A stretch of 64,000 nt of DNA from Aquatica leii. Its lineage: Eukaryota > Arthropoda > Insecta > Coleoptera > Lampyridae. A program made the position numbers and the translations under genes. Positions 35,401 through 47,900 of this stretch are shown in pieces. Every line of letters starts with the position of its first letter. Position 1 is the first letter of the stretch. Location of the stretch: assembly GCA_035610365.1 (NCBI GenBank), contig CM069432.1, positions 222,540,532-222,604,531 on the forward strand. Direction: 5' to 3'. Below the pieces are notes generated by a model. It was given only the letters and a program-made list of their open reading frames with translations, made no database searches and was not told where the DNA came from.

Positions 35401-37708
35401 AACAAAACGAGCGATTTTAAGTACAGCCGCGAAAATCTATGATCCGTTAGGTTTCATATGTCCATTCACTTTAAAATTAAAACTACTGCTACAAGATTTG
35501 TGGAAATTAAACTGTACGTGGGATGAGATTGTACCAGCAAAAATTTTAACGGACTGGAATGAATGGAAAAGTGAATTGCCCATTCTGAATAACTATCACA
35601 TGCCCAGATGCTGTGTACCCATAAAGGAGCAATCATTGGAATTACATATATTTGCAGACGCTAGTTTGCGTGCGTATGGAGCGATTACCTATTGCCGATT
35701 TGTTACCCTTACAGGTGAAACATATTGTAATTTTCTAAGGGCCAAAAATAGGATTGCACCTATAACGAAGGATCGTGTTGCTTCACCCACACTTCCCGAA
35801 TTAGAATTAACCGCTATATTATGTGCAGTAAGACACAGTAATTTTATAACCGAAAACATCTGTTGTACTGTTAATGACATTGTAATTTGGAGCGATTCAC
35901 AGATAGCCATAACCTGGATACGTACTTCATCGAGCAAGCAGAAGCAATATGTAACGCATCGTGTTGACGAAATTCGTCGGTTATGTAAAGGAACTATAAA
36001 ATTTGTACCAGGTCGTATAAACCCGGCTGATCTATTAACACGACCAATAAAGGCAAACGCATTCATTCTGAACGAAACTTGGAAAATTGGACCGAATTTT
36101 TTGCGAAGTAACGAACTAGATGGTGTCAATGACTTTACGCAAGAATGTGATTATGCAGCTGTTGTGACCGCGAGTGTTATCTGTTATGTCGCACCTACAG
36201 TACCAACGCCGCTCTTTAAACTTGACAAGTTCAGCAGCCTTGAAAAGATAATTCGAGTTACTGCACGAGTTTTAAAATTGATTAAACTTTTAAGGAGTGT
36301 GAAGGAGACACAAAATCACAGTTTAGACAGAGACGAAATAGAAAATGCCGAACGTTATTCGATAAAACACAGCCAACAATTATTTTACAGTGCTGAGATT
36401 CAATCATTAATTAGGAACTATCCAATTGATAAATCGTCTTCAATATTGTTACTGAACCCCTTTGTGGATGAACATGGTATTTTGCGATTACAAAGTAGAT
36501 TACAATTAAGTGATCTACCGTATGCAAGTAAATATCCGGTTATTTTACCAAAGAACGCTGAATTTAGTGCGAAATTAATTTGGGATTGCCATATACAAAA
36601 TATGCACGCGGGTGTAAATGCCACCTTGACTTTTGTAAGATAAAAATATTGGATAATTTGTGCTAGACAAAAAATAAATAATTTTATTAAAGTGTATAAA
36701 ATGCAAAAAACTAAATGCCAAGCATGGCGATGAAGTGTTTGCACCGCTGCCTAAAGATCGACTTTTGTGCGGGAATAAACCGTTTACAGTGACATGTATA
36801 GATTTCTTTGGATCGCTATATGTGTTGAACGATCATTCTAAATTAAAAATATATGTATTGCTTTTAACATGTGCCGTGTCACGCGCAATACATCTGGAGT
36901 ATGTTCCCGACTTAACCGCTGAAAGTTGCGTTCGTGCGCTAAAACGTTTTATATCGCGCCGAGGTGTTCCTGATGTTATTATTTCGGATAACGCAAAGAC
37001 TTTTAAACGATGTGCAACTGAAGTACAGCAACTATCTAGAATTGTGTCAAATGAGGAAGTTCAGCAATTTGCAAACCGCTATCGGATTAAGTGGAAGTTT
37101 ATTGTTGAACGTGCTGCTTGGTGGGGCGGTTTTTGGGAGCGCTTGATACGTACAATAAAGAACGCCTAAAAAATTACTTTGGGGAAGACTCTTTTGTGTC
37201 TTGATGAGTTAATTACCGTTCTGACGGAAGTAGAAGCAGTGGTAAACGCACGACCGCTAACTTATCTTTCAAGTGACGCCGATAATTTAGAAATACTTTC
37301 GCCTTCACATATTTTAATTGGAACAAGTGAAAACGGATTCAATGTTAGTTTCGAAGCTGATTTTGCCAGATGTGACATATTAAAACTTTGGAAAGCGCAA
37401 AACAAGTTGGCCGTAAAGTTTTGGAAACGCTGGAGCAGAGATTATATAGAACAATTACGATCTGTTCATCAAAATCGACCTTGCAATGATAGGGTGAAAC
37501 TTGAGACAGGCGATATAGCGGTTTTGCATGACGATAACATGCCACGTGTACATTGGAAGTTGGTGCGACTAATGTGTCCTATTAAGGGAAGAGATGGCAA
37601 GGTTCGTGCGTACGAGGTGAAAACTTCCAATGGAAACATTTTGAGACGACCCATTCAACTTTTATACCCTTTGGAGATTATGTCATATTTGTCGTCGCCG
37701 CGGGAGGA

Positions 37709-37952
37709 TGTTAAGAATTCATCTGTTGTTGTTGTGACGGGTACCTCAAAAGAGCAAGAAGCGCAGATGCAGGAGTGGGAAAAGATGCCTGCGCAATTAG
37801 CAGACTGAGTATTCTTTTTGAGAACGTGTTAAGTAAAACGACTAAATAACGATTGTATTTCATTTTCTATATTATTCAATGTATGTACATTACAAACCAC
37901 GCCATAATAAAATTTGTGTTTATGTTTGAACCTCTTTCAATAAATTGATACA
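37709..37952 (+). repeat. 3' LTR of the BEL/Pao fossil
   Basis: Begins TGTTAAGAATTC and ends TTGATACA, followed by the CAAAG duplication. The last codons of the polyprotein frame lie within it. Confidence 0.93.
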
Positions 37953-37957
37953 CAAAG

Positions 37958-40200
37958 GCGCAAGGCAAGAATTATCAAAATTGAAAAATGTGAACGTTGC
38001 CACGTAACACCATGAAACTGTACATACAACACCATAATTTCGTCATATCTAATTCTTTTTTCTTATTTTTTTTGACAAAAAAAAAATATCTCTTCATTTT
38101 TATTTTTCAAGAACGTGTGATAAACGGGAACGTTACAAGCACGATAAAAACATTTTTTCCTTAAAACTATTACATTGTAGCTTTTTTATTTATTTTTGGA
38201 GTTTAAATTTTTTTTTCAAACTAATTGCATTTTCAAGCGCTGTCACGTTACTTATCATGTACTTACCGTTCTAAAACGGTAAATAAATCACTTACTGACG
38301 AGTTACGCTTAACAGCTACTTAATCAATCTTACCATCTTAAAAACAAGCGTAGTAACTAGAAGAAAATGATCTAATAGTGAAAAAAAACAGTTTTTACCA
38401 AATTCTATAAGCAAAGTAAGTTTTATTTGTTTCCATTATATATAAAAGTCAAATATTTTAAATAATAACAGCATTAAGTATTTTACATATAGAACAACAT
38501 TGATTGTGTTTAAATTATAACAATCAAGTTGTATAGGTTAACGTGAATCATGCACATGGAAAATTTACTAAACTAACTAATACAGCAGTGCTTTAGAAGC
38601 TTAACTTTATATTAACGTTTGTTTTTACATGTTTGTTTATTCGTTATCGAACCCAGCACATTATTTTCATTTGGCAAATAAGCTTTACTAACTACAAAAT
38701 AGGATATAAAAGATGAACAAGCATTGAAAGACCTTATCGGATTAAATTAGCTGATAGAAATTGCTTTTATTGATTTCTGAGAGTTTTATACGTGTCAGCG
38801 GATTTCCTTTTACCTAAAGTTCTTATGAGAAAATATACGTCAAACCATTATATATAGTTGCATTATTCAAAAATTAATACATATCCTTTTAATTTAGTTA
38901 TTATATATAATTACTTGAATCCTATAAAGTTGTATTGAAATAGTAATAATTGATATGTCATGAGTATGATAATTTAAGTTAATTAAATTTTACACAACAA
39001 AATTAAATTGAATGTAATGGTAGTTGTTGACAATACGGTTTAGATGTTTTTATTTGATTACCATTTTACTGTGCTCTTGTATACAACTACATCGTCACAC
39101 AAAATTTATTTATTATCAAAACCAGTTTCATTTAACATTAATTAAAAAATTAACCTAAATAAATGTTTTTACTTCATTCAATTTAGAATAAAAATTTTTT
39201 TTTAGTTTGCGTTTTATTTTAACATACGGGCAGTTAAAATTATTATTACGTCATTTTTCAAACAATATTTTTGTTTGTTTACGTCAGTGCGTAGGTTTTA
39301 ACATTTTAAAACATTCAACAAAACGTCCTCCGTTTAGACGATAAGAATGGCGTTTATAAAAGCATTGTATGAAGTTATAACTTTTTTAAAGTTGTATGTA
39401 GAGGAACATATTATACTACCTCATAATAAGAAAGTTTTATATTTAGAAACATAACTTTTCTTTTTCAATTGTTTTTGTTTATTATATACAAGTTCATCAT
39501 TTTATCATCTTTTATTTTCAATAGTCACTTATTGTATCTAAAGTAAGAATTTAAAATATTGTTTTTTGAACTTCACTATTAAAATAATAATGGCATATAA
39601 ATGACTGAAAAATTTCTTACTTAAACTGTTTTTCCAATTTATAATTCAACCTAAGTTTGTAGCGATATTTATTAAAATTCACAAGATCTTTGTTATACAC
39701 GCTTAATATGTCGTTTTTTTTTCGAGACAGTCTTCTTAATTAACGTTGTAATCAGAAAAGTCAATATCAAAACATATTCACAACTTGGTTCTTATTGTTC
39801 TTCCATAACTAGTCGGATTTAGAAGTTTTAGAACAATGTCTTCAACTGGCTTGCGAGAATTTGAACTTATAGACTTTCACATTATTAATTATTTTCATTT
39901 TAAAATATTACATTCTATACTGCCTTAAAAAAATTAACAGCATTAAGTGACATTATGGATCGAAATAAGCTAATTAGCTTAAATTAATGAGCAGTAAATG
40001 ATCGAAACTTCCAGGGAATTTCATTTTAATCGCCCACTTGCTTACAGAATAAAATAGTACGGCAAAAAGTAGTAGGTAAGTGTTGTTTTCAGTAAGTACA
40101 TTGCTCAGTGTTACTGTTTTTTGCCTTGCATCATAACTATTCAGGTTTGTTTTTTAAAGATAAAGTAAAGAGTTGATTTTTTATTTTTACATTTTTTTTT
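37958..40200. other. AT-rich stretch without recognisable feature
   Basis: About 2.2 kb with no supported ORF, RNA gene or repeat structure. Confidence 0.5.
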
Positions 40201-40233
40201 TTACATGTTTCGACTTTTGGTCATCGTCAGGCG
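40201..40233 (-). ncRNA. Hammerhead-ribozyme-like motif (helix I lost)
   Basis: On the minus strand: CTGACGA, one extra T, helix II GAC-CAAAA-GTC, then GAAACATGTA. Helix III would be AC-AT-GT with the cleavage site after GTA. The 5' flank ACGC matches the helix I strand of the copy at 44.4 kb. The 3' flank is now an A-run, so helix I cannot form. It is clearly homologous to the 44.4-kb copy, including the flank TATAGTRTACGC. Confidence 0.5.
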
Positions 40234-40504
40234 TACACTATAAAATTAATATTTATAAAATCGAAGCTTATTTTAAAAATGAACTTACTACATCAACATT
40301 GAACAATCAAACTTCAAAAATTGAACTTTAAAAATTAAAATATAATTATATAGAAATCTTAGAAATAATATAAATTAAAATAAAATCAAAAAATTATAAA
40401 AATAAACTTACCAAAATTTACTAATCAAATTAAGTATTTGAAGTTTAACAATTTGAAATTTAAAAAATTACAAAATTAGTCTAATAACAGATATGTCCTA
40501 GGTT

Positions 40505-41689
40505 CAGTGGCGGCTGGTGGTCAATCATACAAGAGGGTCATTTAAAAAAAAACGCAATGATCGCAAAAAGGCTAAAAAACATTCTTACAGTAACGTGATT
40601 TATATTTAAGATCAATTATGTTTAACATTTAAGATATTCGTCTATAATTACAATTACCAAAATAATCAATAGCAAGCTCATTAAAATTTACAATGATTTT
40701 TCAATGCTTAGCATAGAAATGCACATCTTTCTTATCTCATAGTATTGCCAATTGCGTAGAAATGTTTGAATTTTTAACATAGAGAAATATCGCTCTCTTT
40801 CCACTGTAGTCATATGTAAAGTCAATCAATTGTTTTATTTAATATATGTATCTATTTTTAGTTTTTACAAACTTTTTGATTATAGTCTTTAATTGACTTC
40901 ACAATTGATTTTTACTTTTTCTTTTAAATGCTATAAATCCGTAACATTATTTTTACAACATAATGATTAATGCATCATCTGAAAACAGTAAATATAAAAC
41001 ACTAAAATCTATTATTTATTTCAATTCCACAAATCCAATCTAACGAATCATATACAGAATCCTTGAATTACTGTAAACTTCTTTATTTTTATGTTTACTG
41101 GTTGGTCGAATTTGAAGTAAAGGCTGAGGGCGAGCATTAAATTTAAATTCTAGATGTGTAAACAATTATTAGCTATTCATTTTTTAACGTCTTGTACCAC
41201 AGTTATTATAAAACAAAAACTACTGTCATATGTGATAAGAAATCTGTATTTAACACACACGTGCTGCGAAGATAACGATAGATGACGTAAGTCACGTAAG
41301 CAATGATAGCATTGCACTCAAAGATAATTGCACTGAGTATTATCTTTGGCGTAGGCGGCCGGCTGGAAACCCAGGGAACGAATTTTAACATTTACTTATC
41401 TTCTTTTCTAACTCGCAGAAAATTGTATTGTGTGTCTCACTCTTGATTAGAATAACTATCATCGTACTATAATGTAAGTGCGGACAAAAGTTCGTGTCAG
41501 CCTCGGGTAAATTCGCAAGCTTTCGTATCTGTTGCGTTTAAATTGACAATTATTTAAACGCGAGAAATTTAAACGCTGATAATTTGATTTAAACGCAAAT
41601 TTTCAGTAATTTTAAAGCAAATAAAATACCTTTCTTATTCCTTTTTGGAGGGTCATTGACCAAATGACCTAATAGAGAAGCCGCCACTG
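40505..41689. mobile_element. Non-autonomous hAT element (MITE-like, 1,185 bp) with perfect TSD
   Basis: The ends are CAGTGGCGGCTGGTGG (40505) and, reversed, CAGTGGCGGCTTCTC (from 41689). The first 11 bases are identical, and GGTCATTT-like blocks follow inside each end. The 8-bp duplication CCTAGGTT at 40497-40504 and 41690-41697 is exact. No transposase-like ORF lies inside, so the element depends on an unseen autonomous relative. Confidence 0.92.
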
Positions 41690-41789
41690 CCTAGGTTACA
41701 ACAAAATAATATAATAATGAAAACAAACAAACAAAAACTAATTCAGAAAAAGTAAATTATTATTAAGGTTAACAATGCAGAACTTATTG

Positions 41790-41863
41790 TCCCTTAAATG
41801 TTTATTTAAATCAAAAGTATAAAAATGTAAAACGTATAATGTGTCAGGATAAGTGGTTGGTTC
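41790..41863 (-). repeat. LTR-like block shared with 48.23-48.31 kb
   Basis: On the minus strand it starts TGACACATTATACG and continues ACTTTTGATTTAAATAAACA, matching the block at 48231-48310. This would be the other LTR of the Gypsy fossil, left behind on the far side of the pogo-family insertion. Confidence 0.45.
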
Positions 41864-42302
41864 TTTGCGTTTGTTGTTAAGGTAAAGCGAAGAGAGTTAG
41901 CGCACAATTCGGAAAAAAATTATGAAAATTAGAATTTTTGTGAAATTTTCTAACTAACTAAGGTAATGTAATCTTTGGTATGTTGTGCTTATACAGTATA
42001 TCATCAAAACTTTTCAATTTTCTCTTTTTCACAACAGGAGAATTTTGAAAAAAAAACATTTTTTGCAATCTCTCCTAACCAGGTAGGCAAGATTGCGCAC
42101 AAGGCGAGGAGAGACTGCGCGTGTGCAGAAAATTGGGTTTTTTTTATTTTATAAAAAAATTTTTATTGAAATTTATTACATAGGATAGAAAGTACAATGA
42201 ATACATAGAAATATAATTGAATACATGAACTTAAATAAATGTATGATCTCCGTAATAAAAAACTATACTAAAATAACTAACTGAAACAAAATGAAAATTT
42301 AA

Positions 42303-44220
42303 TCACTTGATTGCGTTCTTTTGGCGGATTTCATTTCTGCCACAGTCACAACACGTTTTGATAAACCGTACAGGATTCGTGAAGCCATTTAGAACATGAG
42401 ATGCTTTGATCCAGTCCGATTTTGAAGTCGTAAGTTCGAAAATCTCTAAGCATTTAACGCATGCTTCATCCTCGGATCCACTAACAGTGTCTGATAGAAG
42501 TTCCATTTTACAACTGTCTTTATCAGACGAGGTCGACGGAGAAGAATCATGTTTTAACCTTTTACTTTTTGTTCCTTTTGGTAGTTTACCTTTTTGTATC
42601 TTCAAAGTGGCAGCTTATTTGTTTTTTTCTTTTTTCTCTTGGTTTTCTAATGTTTTTTGGATTTTCTTTCGTTTGTTAGCGATGTACTCAGGAGAAGTAA
42701 CATTTGCTGCACTTATGTTTCTTTTCACTTTCAATTGCCCCAAGCTGCAAGAAATAGGTGCTATTATTGCTAAAGCTTTGTTTGGTGTTATTTTAGCTTT
42801 CTTAGAAATCACAGTTTTACTACAAAGTGAAGGCTTTGAAAAGGGTTGCGAATTTACTTTAAAAGTTGAAGGCTGAAAGTAAATTTCATCTGGGAATGAA
42901 ACGTCTGATGTATTAGGAGCTGTGGAGGGAGTCTGAGTAGCTGCAGTTAAAGGATCGGGTGAAGTAGATATGGTTCTGATTACTGGTTTGTCAAGACGTT
43001 CATGGTCAGGGATTTCAATATCAGCCCTTGAAGCACCTTGATCACACGATAACAAATATGCATGTTCAGGAATTGCATCCATATTTAAAGGATAGAGTAG
43101 CACGAAAAGAAGAAATTGCGAGTTGCACAGTAGCCGCGCGAGACCAAGCTGAATTTAAAAGTTCCCCGAAGTCATCTCTTGTAATTTTTCCCGTTCCACG
43201 ACGAGTAGAAACTAACTTTGCACACGGGTCTTTTGGTTTTGAAAGGTTTGAATACAACCTGGTCCAACGGTTGTAAATAGTGTGTGGTGTGACTCGGCAA
43301 ACAAATGATGATAATATCGTTGTCTGAGGCGACTTGAAGCATATCTGCGCTGTTCATGTGCGAAGCATGGCCATCAAATACCAGCAAGTTTTTACCTGCC
43401 GGTTTTCGTGGGATGAAATGTTGCGTCATCCAGTTCATAAATAACTCAGTGGTAATATAAGAGCTCTTTTAGTTCATTTTAATTACTGTTCCAGGTGGTG
43501 CGCCTTTCATATGTTGGGATTTTTTGTAGACCCCTTTAAAAATACAGTAAGGGGGTAAAAATTGCCCTTCTGCACTGCAGCAAGCTAAAATGGTAATTGT
43601 TTCACCCTTTTCCGCGCTTGTCACGACATGAACATCTTTGCTACCTTTAGTTGCTATAACCTTTCCGGGTTCGTTATTTAGCTGAACTCCAATCTCGTCA
43701 CAATTCCATATGCAAGCTGGTTTCTCTAAAAGATCTAGAATTTCAGTCAAAAGAGTGAAATAACTGTTTATTTCAACACGATTCATTCCTTCCGTTCTGG
43801 CTCTGCTTATTCCCTGAGCCTTTCGGATACTTAACTCAGCATGTCGTCGCATAAACGACAAAAACCAAACTTTTCTTGTCATCTTCGTTTCCTTATTGAA
43901 AGTGTGTTTTTTATTCAATGATTCTGCTAAATCATACGCCAGGTTTCTTACATCTCGTTGTGTTGGTGCAAATCCAACGGGCTGAAGTTTTTTTATGTGA
44001 AGAGACAATTTCTTTTCGGTGTCAACGCCTAGTTGTGCTTCTGGACCCATCCCCTTCTTTTCAAAAGAATTTCTTTTTAATCTATTCCTTAAGGTGGCCT
44101 CTGGAATTGTTTGCCTGCAGACCGTATGAATAATCCATTTTCGATGGCCCGAATAGCCTGTAGCAAATCCTCTTGTGACTAGGACCCTTTATTTGACTTC
44201 CGCACATAAACATTAGGCAT
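42303..44220 (-). pseudogene. pogo/jerky-type transposase (DDE_1), broken
   Basis: Starts MPNVYVRKSNKGS at 44220. The helix-turn-helix part is AIRAIENGLF, then GFAPTQRDVRNLAYDLAESL. The CENP-B-like part includes KVWFLSFMRRHAELSIRKAQ. The catalytic core follows: PACIWNCDEIGVQLNNEPGK (first Asp), TILACCSAEGQFLPPYCIFK, AGKNLLVFDGHASHMNSADM (second Asp), CLPSHTTHYLQPLDQVVFKP (third Asp). A Ser/Thr-rich tail ends in a Cys cluster, ACVKCLEIF ... KTCCDCGRNE, as in many insect pogo proteins. About five stops or frame changes are visible: near 44.18, 44.09, 43.46, 43.2-43.07 and 42.61 kb. All three catalytic Asp remain. Confidence 0.9.
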
Positions 44221-44344
44221 TTTGACCTAATTAGAAAAAAAAATAACATCGAATTAGTATTTTAATTTCTCTTAATAAGTAAAATTAAATTAATACCGTG
44301 CACAATCTTTCCTAATTTGACATTTTGCAAACTCTCCTAATTAG

Positions 44345-44513
44345 ATTATATTGTTTTATTTTTATTTTTTATATAGATTCTCAAAACCTTCCCATTAATT
44401 AATTTTAATTTTTATATTTTAATAAACGCTACATGTTTCGACAAATTGTCATCTTCAGGCGTATACTATAAAATGAAAAATCTATATAAAAAATAAAAAT
44501 AAAATAATATAAT
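44345..44513. repeat. Short inverted repeat (35-bp arms) with a hammerhead-like motif in its loop
   Basis: The left arm 44345-44379 (ATTATATTGTTTTATT...) and the right arm 44479-44513 are reverse complements except for one or two bases. The 99-bp spacer holds the best hammerhead-like motif of the window. It lies within the right terminal region of the pogo-family element. Confidence 0.8.
44426..44462 (-). ncRNA. Hammerhead-ribozyme-like motif, type I, all helices possible
   Basis: Minus strand: helix I 5' strand ACGC (44462-44459); CTGAAGA (44458-44452); one extra T; helix II GACA-ATT-TGTC (44450-44440); GAAA (44439-44436); helix III AC-AT-GT (44436-44431); A17 at 44430; then helix I 3' strand GCGT (44429-44426). 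Helix I pairs ACGC with GCGT exactly, and predicted cleavage is between 44430 and 44429. The core matches CUGANGA...GAAA...UH. The tiny helix III is typical of hammerheads in Penelope-like elements. Confidence 0.6.
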
Positions 44514-44947
44514 ATAATTAACCCATTTTGAGTTACTAAAGAATAAATGGAAAAAATAAACTTTTCTCCTAATTAGGTAGAAGAAATTGCGCGGCCACGT
44601 GTTAAACATAGAAGTTTGAAGATAAACTTAAAACATCATAAAACGCTAGTCTACATATAGAACTTGTTCAGAAATTACCTGGTTAGGCATTATTTTCAAC
44701 AAAAGTATTTCCTACGAAAATGTAAGAAATTATTCTGAAATTTCACGCAGTTACTTTAACACATTTCACAAAACATTTTACATAACAAACAGGGTACTGT
44801 GTCGTTCGGCTCATGAATTCAACTGGCCTGTCAGCATATGACGCACATTCTATCTTTAAGCTATCTGACCGATTTTCCTTCTCTTTCTTCGCTTCTTGAG
44901 AACCGCGCAATCACTCCTACCGCTCTCTACCTACTCTCCTCGCTTTA

Positions 44948-47900
44948 CTTTATAAGTTTTTGCGTTTTGTGCTTCCACTATATCTATATTATTAACAGGA
45001 TTGATTCTAAAATTAACTAAATATCTATCTACATCAAGTTTGTTTTCTAAATCATCATTAAGATTATTTCGCTGATTAACACCAAACAAGTCTTTTCTGG
45101 GGGTATCCCCAATGGAGCGGTTAAGAGTATTGTTCAACAAAAACTTGACAAATTCATCCCAGTAGGAGTTTAAATGTTTCATAACGTCCAAGGTCCGGGT
45201 TGAATTATACGCATAAATCCCACGGAATTTTTCAAATGCATTTACAATTTCAAAAATGTATTTCTTATTGCGCAAAGTCTTTTCTAAAGGGCCGTAATGA
45301 TCGAGATAAATAATTTGGAATGCCATATCTCCCTTAAGAATAGAATGTAAAAAGCCTTTCGCTCTATCACTAACAGGGGAGTATAATATGCACCTTAAAC
45401 AGTGTGAAATAAATCTTTCTACTTTATTGCGCATATCGGTGAACCAATAGAACCTAAGAATACATTCGATAGTTTTATCGGATCCATAGTGTCCAAAATG
45501 TTCGTGACAGTTCCGCATCACACAACATCCCACTTTTACAGTTTTTGTAAACAAGTCCGTCCCTTAATTCATAAAATTTGCTTTGTTTATTTTCTAACTC
45601 TCTTATAGTATCAGAAATTATTGGGTCGAGATTTTGTTTTATCGCTAAGAAATGTTCAACGGTGTTTCCTTCTAGGATTAAAATGGTATGAGCTCTGTTC
45701 AAAGCGTCTATATGGCACATTTTCCAACCAGGTCGATGCTTAATTGTAAATTGGTATTTTTGAAAAAGCATTGCCCAGAAATTCTTGGATTAACATCGGT
45801 CTTGGAAAGTGTAAGACAAAAACTGTTACAGTCTGTAATGACTTTAAAATTAATTTTATAAATATATGTGTGAAATCGTTTTAAAGCGTATACTAGGCCT
45901 AAACACTCTAATTCAAAACCATAATATTTTGCTTCCGTAGCAGTTGTGCGTTTACTGAAGTATGAAACTGGCTGAAGTTTGCCTGAATTCTGTTTTTGCG
46001 TAAGAATAGCGCCATATGCCACAGAACCTGCATCGCAGTGCAACTTTGTTTCAACTTTGGGCAAATAAATAGTCAACAACGGATTGGAAGCTAATTTACC
46101 TTTTAAAATTTCAAATGCCTGTTCTTCGATAGATGAAAATTGGAACTTTGAATTTTTTTTAAGAATATCATATAATGGTTTAACTATCTAAGAAGAGTTA
46201 GGTATGAATCTCCTAAAATAACTAGCAAATTCTACGAATTTATGAACGTCACTAACATCTTAGGTATAGGGTAATTGATTCGATACTAGCCAGATTTGGT
46301 GTTATACCACATTCGCTAATGCAATATCCTAAATATACTATTTTAGACTGTAGGATTTCACATTTGTCTAAGCAAAAAACGAGTCCATATCTATCGGCTA
46401 GATTAAGAAAGGATAGAATATCAAGATTATTACCAACTGACTCAGTAGTAAACAGTAGGTCATCCATATCTTGAAATATTTTGTGTTTATAAACCTTTGA
46501 ACCTTGGTTAGCCTAAATGGACACCATAAATACTCAAGTTGTCCCAGCGGTGTAACAAATGATGTGTTCTTAATTGAATCTTTTGCTAAATTAATATGGT
46601 GAAAGCTATTTTTTAAGTCGAGATATGTAAAATACCTTTTATTTGTTAGCAAATTTAAGTAATCGTCGATAAGAAAGACTAGATAATTTTTTGTTACCGT
46701 TATACTATTCAGTGCACGATAATCTACGCATAGACAAATTTCATTATTTTTCTTACGTACTAATACAATCGGGCTACTGTGAAGGGAATTGCTATGTCTA
46801 AAAACTTTATCTAAAAGTAGTTTATCTAGTCATTCAATGCACCATTGTTACTGAAATTCTCAACATAATCGCGATACAAATTTCCTACTTTAATTTTAGA
46901 ATGTACATCTAAATCAGGAATTATATTAAGTTTTTTTTATTTTGAGAAAAAAACATCAATATTTAAGACTTCTTTAGAAACGTTGCAATAATCATTTTTG
47001 TAATTTACAGTAGCTTAGCCATTAAAAAAGTTAACAATTAAATTTGGATTTGAGATAAAATCTCTGCCCAATATGCAGTCAAATGAGATAGTGTTCTCAA
47101 ACACTACATAAAATTTCAGATCGACATCTAAAATAAAAACATTTACTCTAGTTTCAAACGTTATCAAAATAATTAATTTAGCACCATTAATACTTCTATA
47201 AACAAAAGAGTCATTTAACTGAATCATAAGTTCGGGTTGCACAAATGTCCTTTTTAACAAGCTAATTACACTACCTGAGTCTACCATCGCATTCAAATTA
47301 TGCAAGCAATTAATGTTACAAATATTTGTCTTAAAACTAAATGGAATTACGTACGGTATTCTCCACAGCGGAAGCAGTTGCCCTTTTTCCTTTTCGGTTG
47401 TCGGCATTCTTCCGTTTGATGTCTGGTAGGATAACAGTTGAAACACTTTTGAGGTCTCTCACTTCGACTGGTGGTTGACACACTAGGAACGGTGCTTCTT
47501 TCAAAAACTTAACTTGGAACTGGAGCCATATTATTTCTTCTATCACAAGGTGTGAAATTGAGCATGATTTCTGGTAACTTTTTGCTTGATTCAAAATACT
47601 GCATTTTTGCTTTAGACTGCAATACTAAATTGTTGAAGCCATCAATTAAATAGTCGATTAAATCTTGATTACTAACGCCAGATCGATTGCCTAGCATCAC
47701 TTTGTCACAATAATAGTCTGCGAATCGCTTCCCTTTTTTCCATCGTCGTGCTTGGAAAATCGTTTCATACTGTTTTTAAAACTGACCGTGACATTGCGAG
47801 GTGGTCGACTTTTGAATGATACCATTTTAACTCTGCGTCTTTAAGTTTTAATACTGCAACCATATGCTTTCTTGACTCAGCAATGTAGTAAAGTTTCTGA

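Larger units (their letters stand above)
32181..37952 (+). mobile_element. BEL/Pao-type LTR retrotransposon, structurally complete, coding region broken
   Basis: The LTRs are 32181-32424 and 37709-37952, both 244 bp, starting TGTTA; the 3' one ends TACA. They differ at about ten positions, so the insertion is moderately old. A 5-bp duplication CAAAG lies at 32176-32180 and 37953-37957. A primer-binding site starts TTGGTGCCGAAACC right after the 5' LTR. Parts in order: gag with CCHC-type knuckles (about 32.4-33.85 kb), aspartic protease (MVLDGGSQLSFI, about 34.0 kb), reverse transcriptase (active-site FYVDDLIAS, about 35.15 kb), RNase H (about 35.6-36.05 kb), and integrase (about 36.6-37.6 kb) whose end runs into the 3' LTR. 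This arrangement and the long protease-to-RT region are BEL/Pao-like. It carries a handful of breaks. Confidence 0.95.
41885..44945 (-). mobile_element. pogo-family DNA transposon, probably whole in length
   Basis: Candidate ends are AAGCGAAGAGAGTT (41885) and, reversed, AAGCGAGGAGAGTA (from 44945). Twelve of 14 bases match and each end is flanked by TA. Inside, motifs such as TCTCCTAA and GATTGCGC recur near both ends (about 41.9-42.12 and 44.30-44.59 kb), like subterminal transposase-binding repeats. The transposase gene is at 42303-44220. The right boundary falls in the integrase frame of a Gypsy fossil, and LTR-like sequence lies just left of 41.87 kb, so the element seems to have inserted into that fossil. 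Confidence 0.5.
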
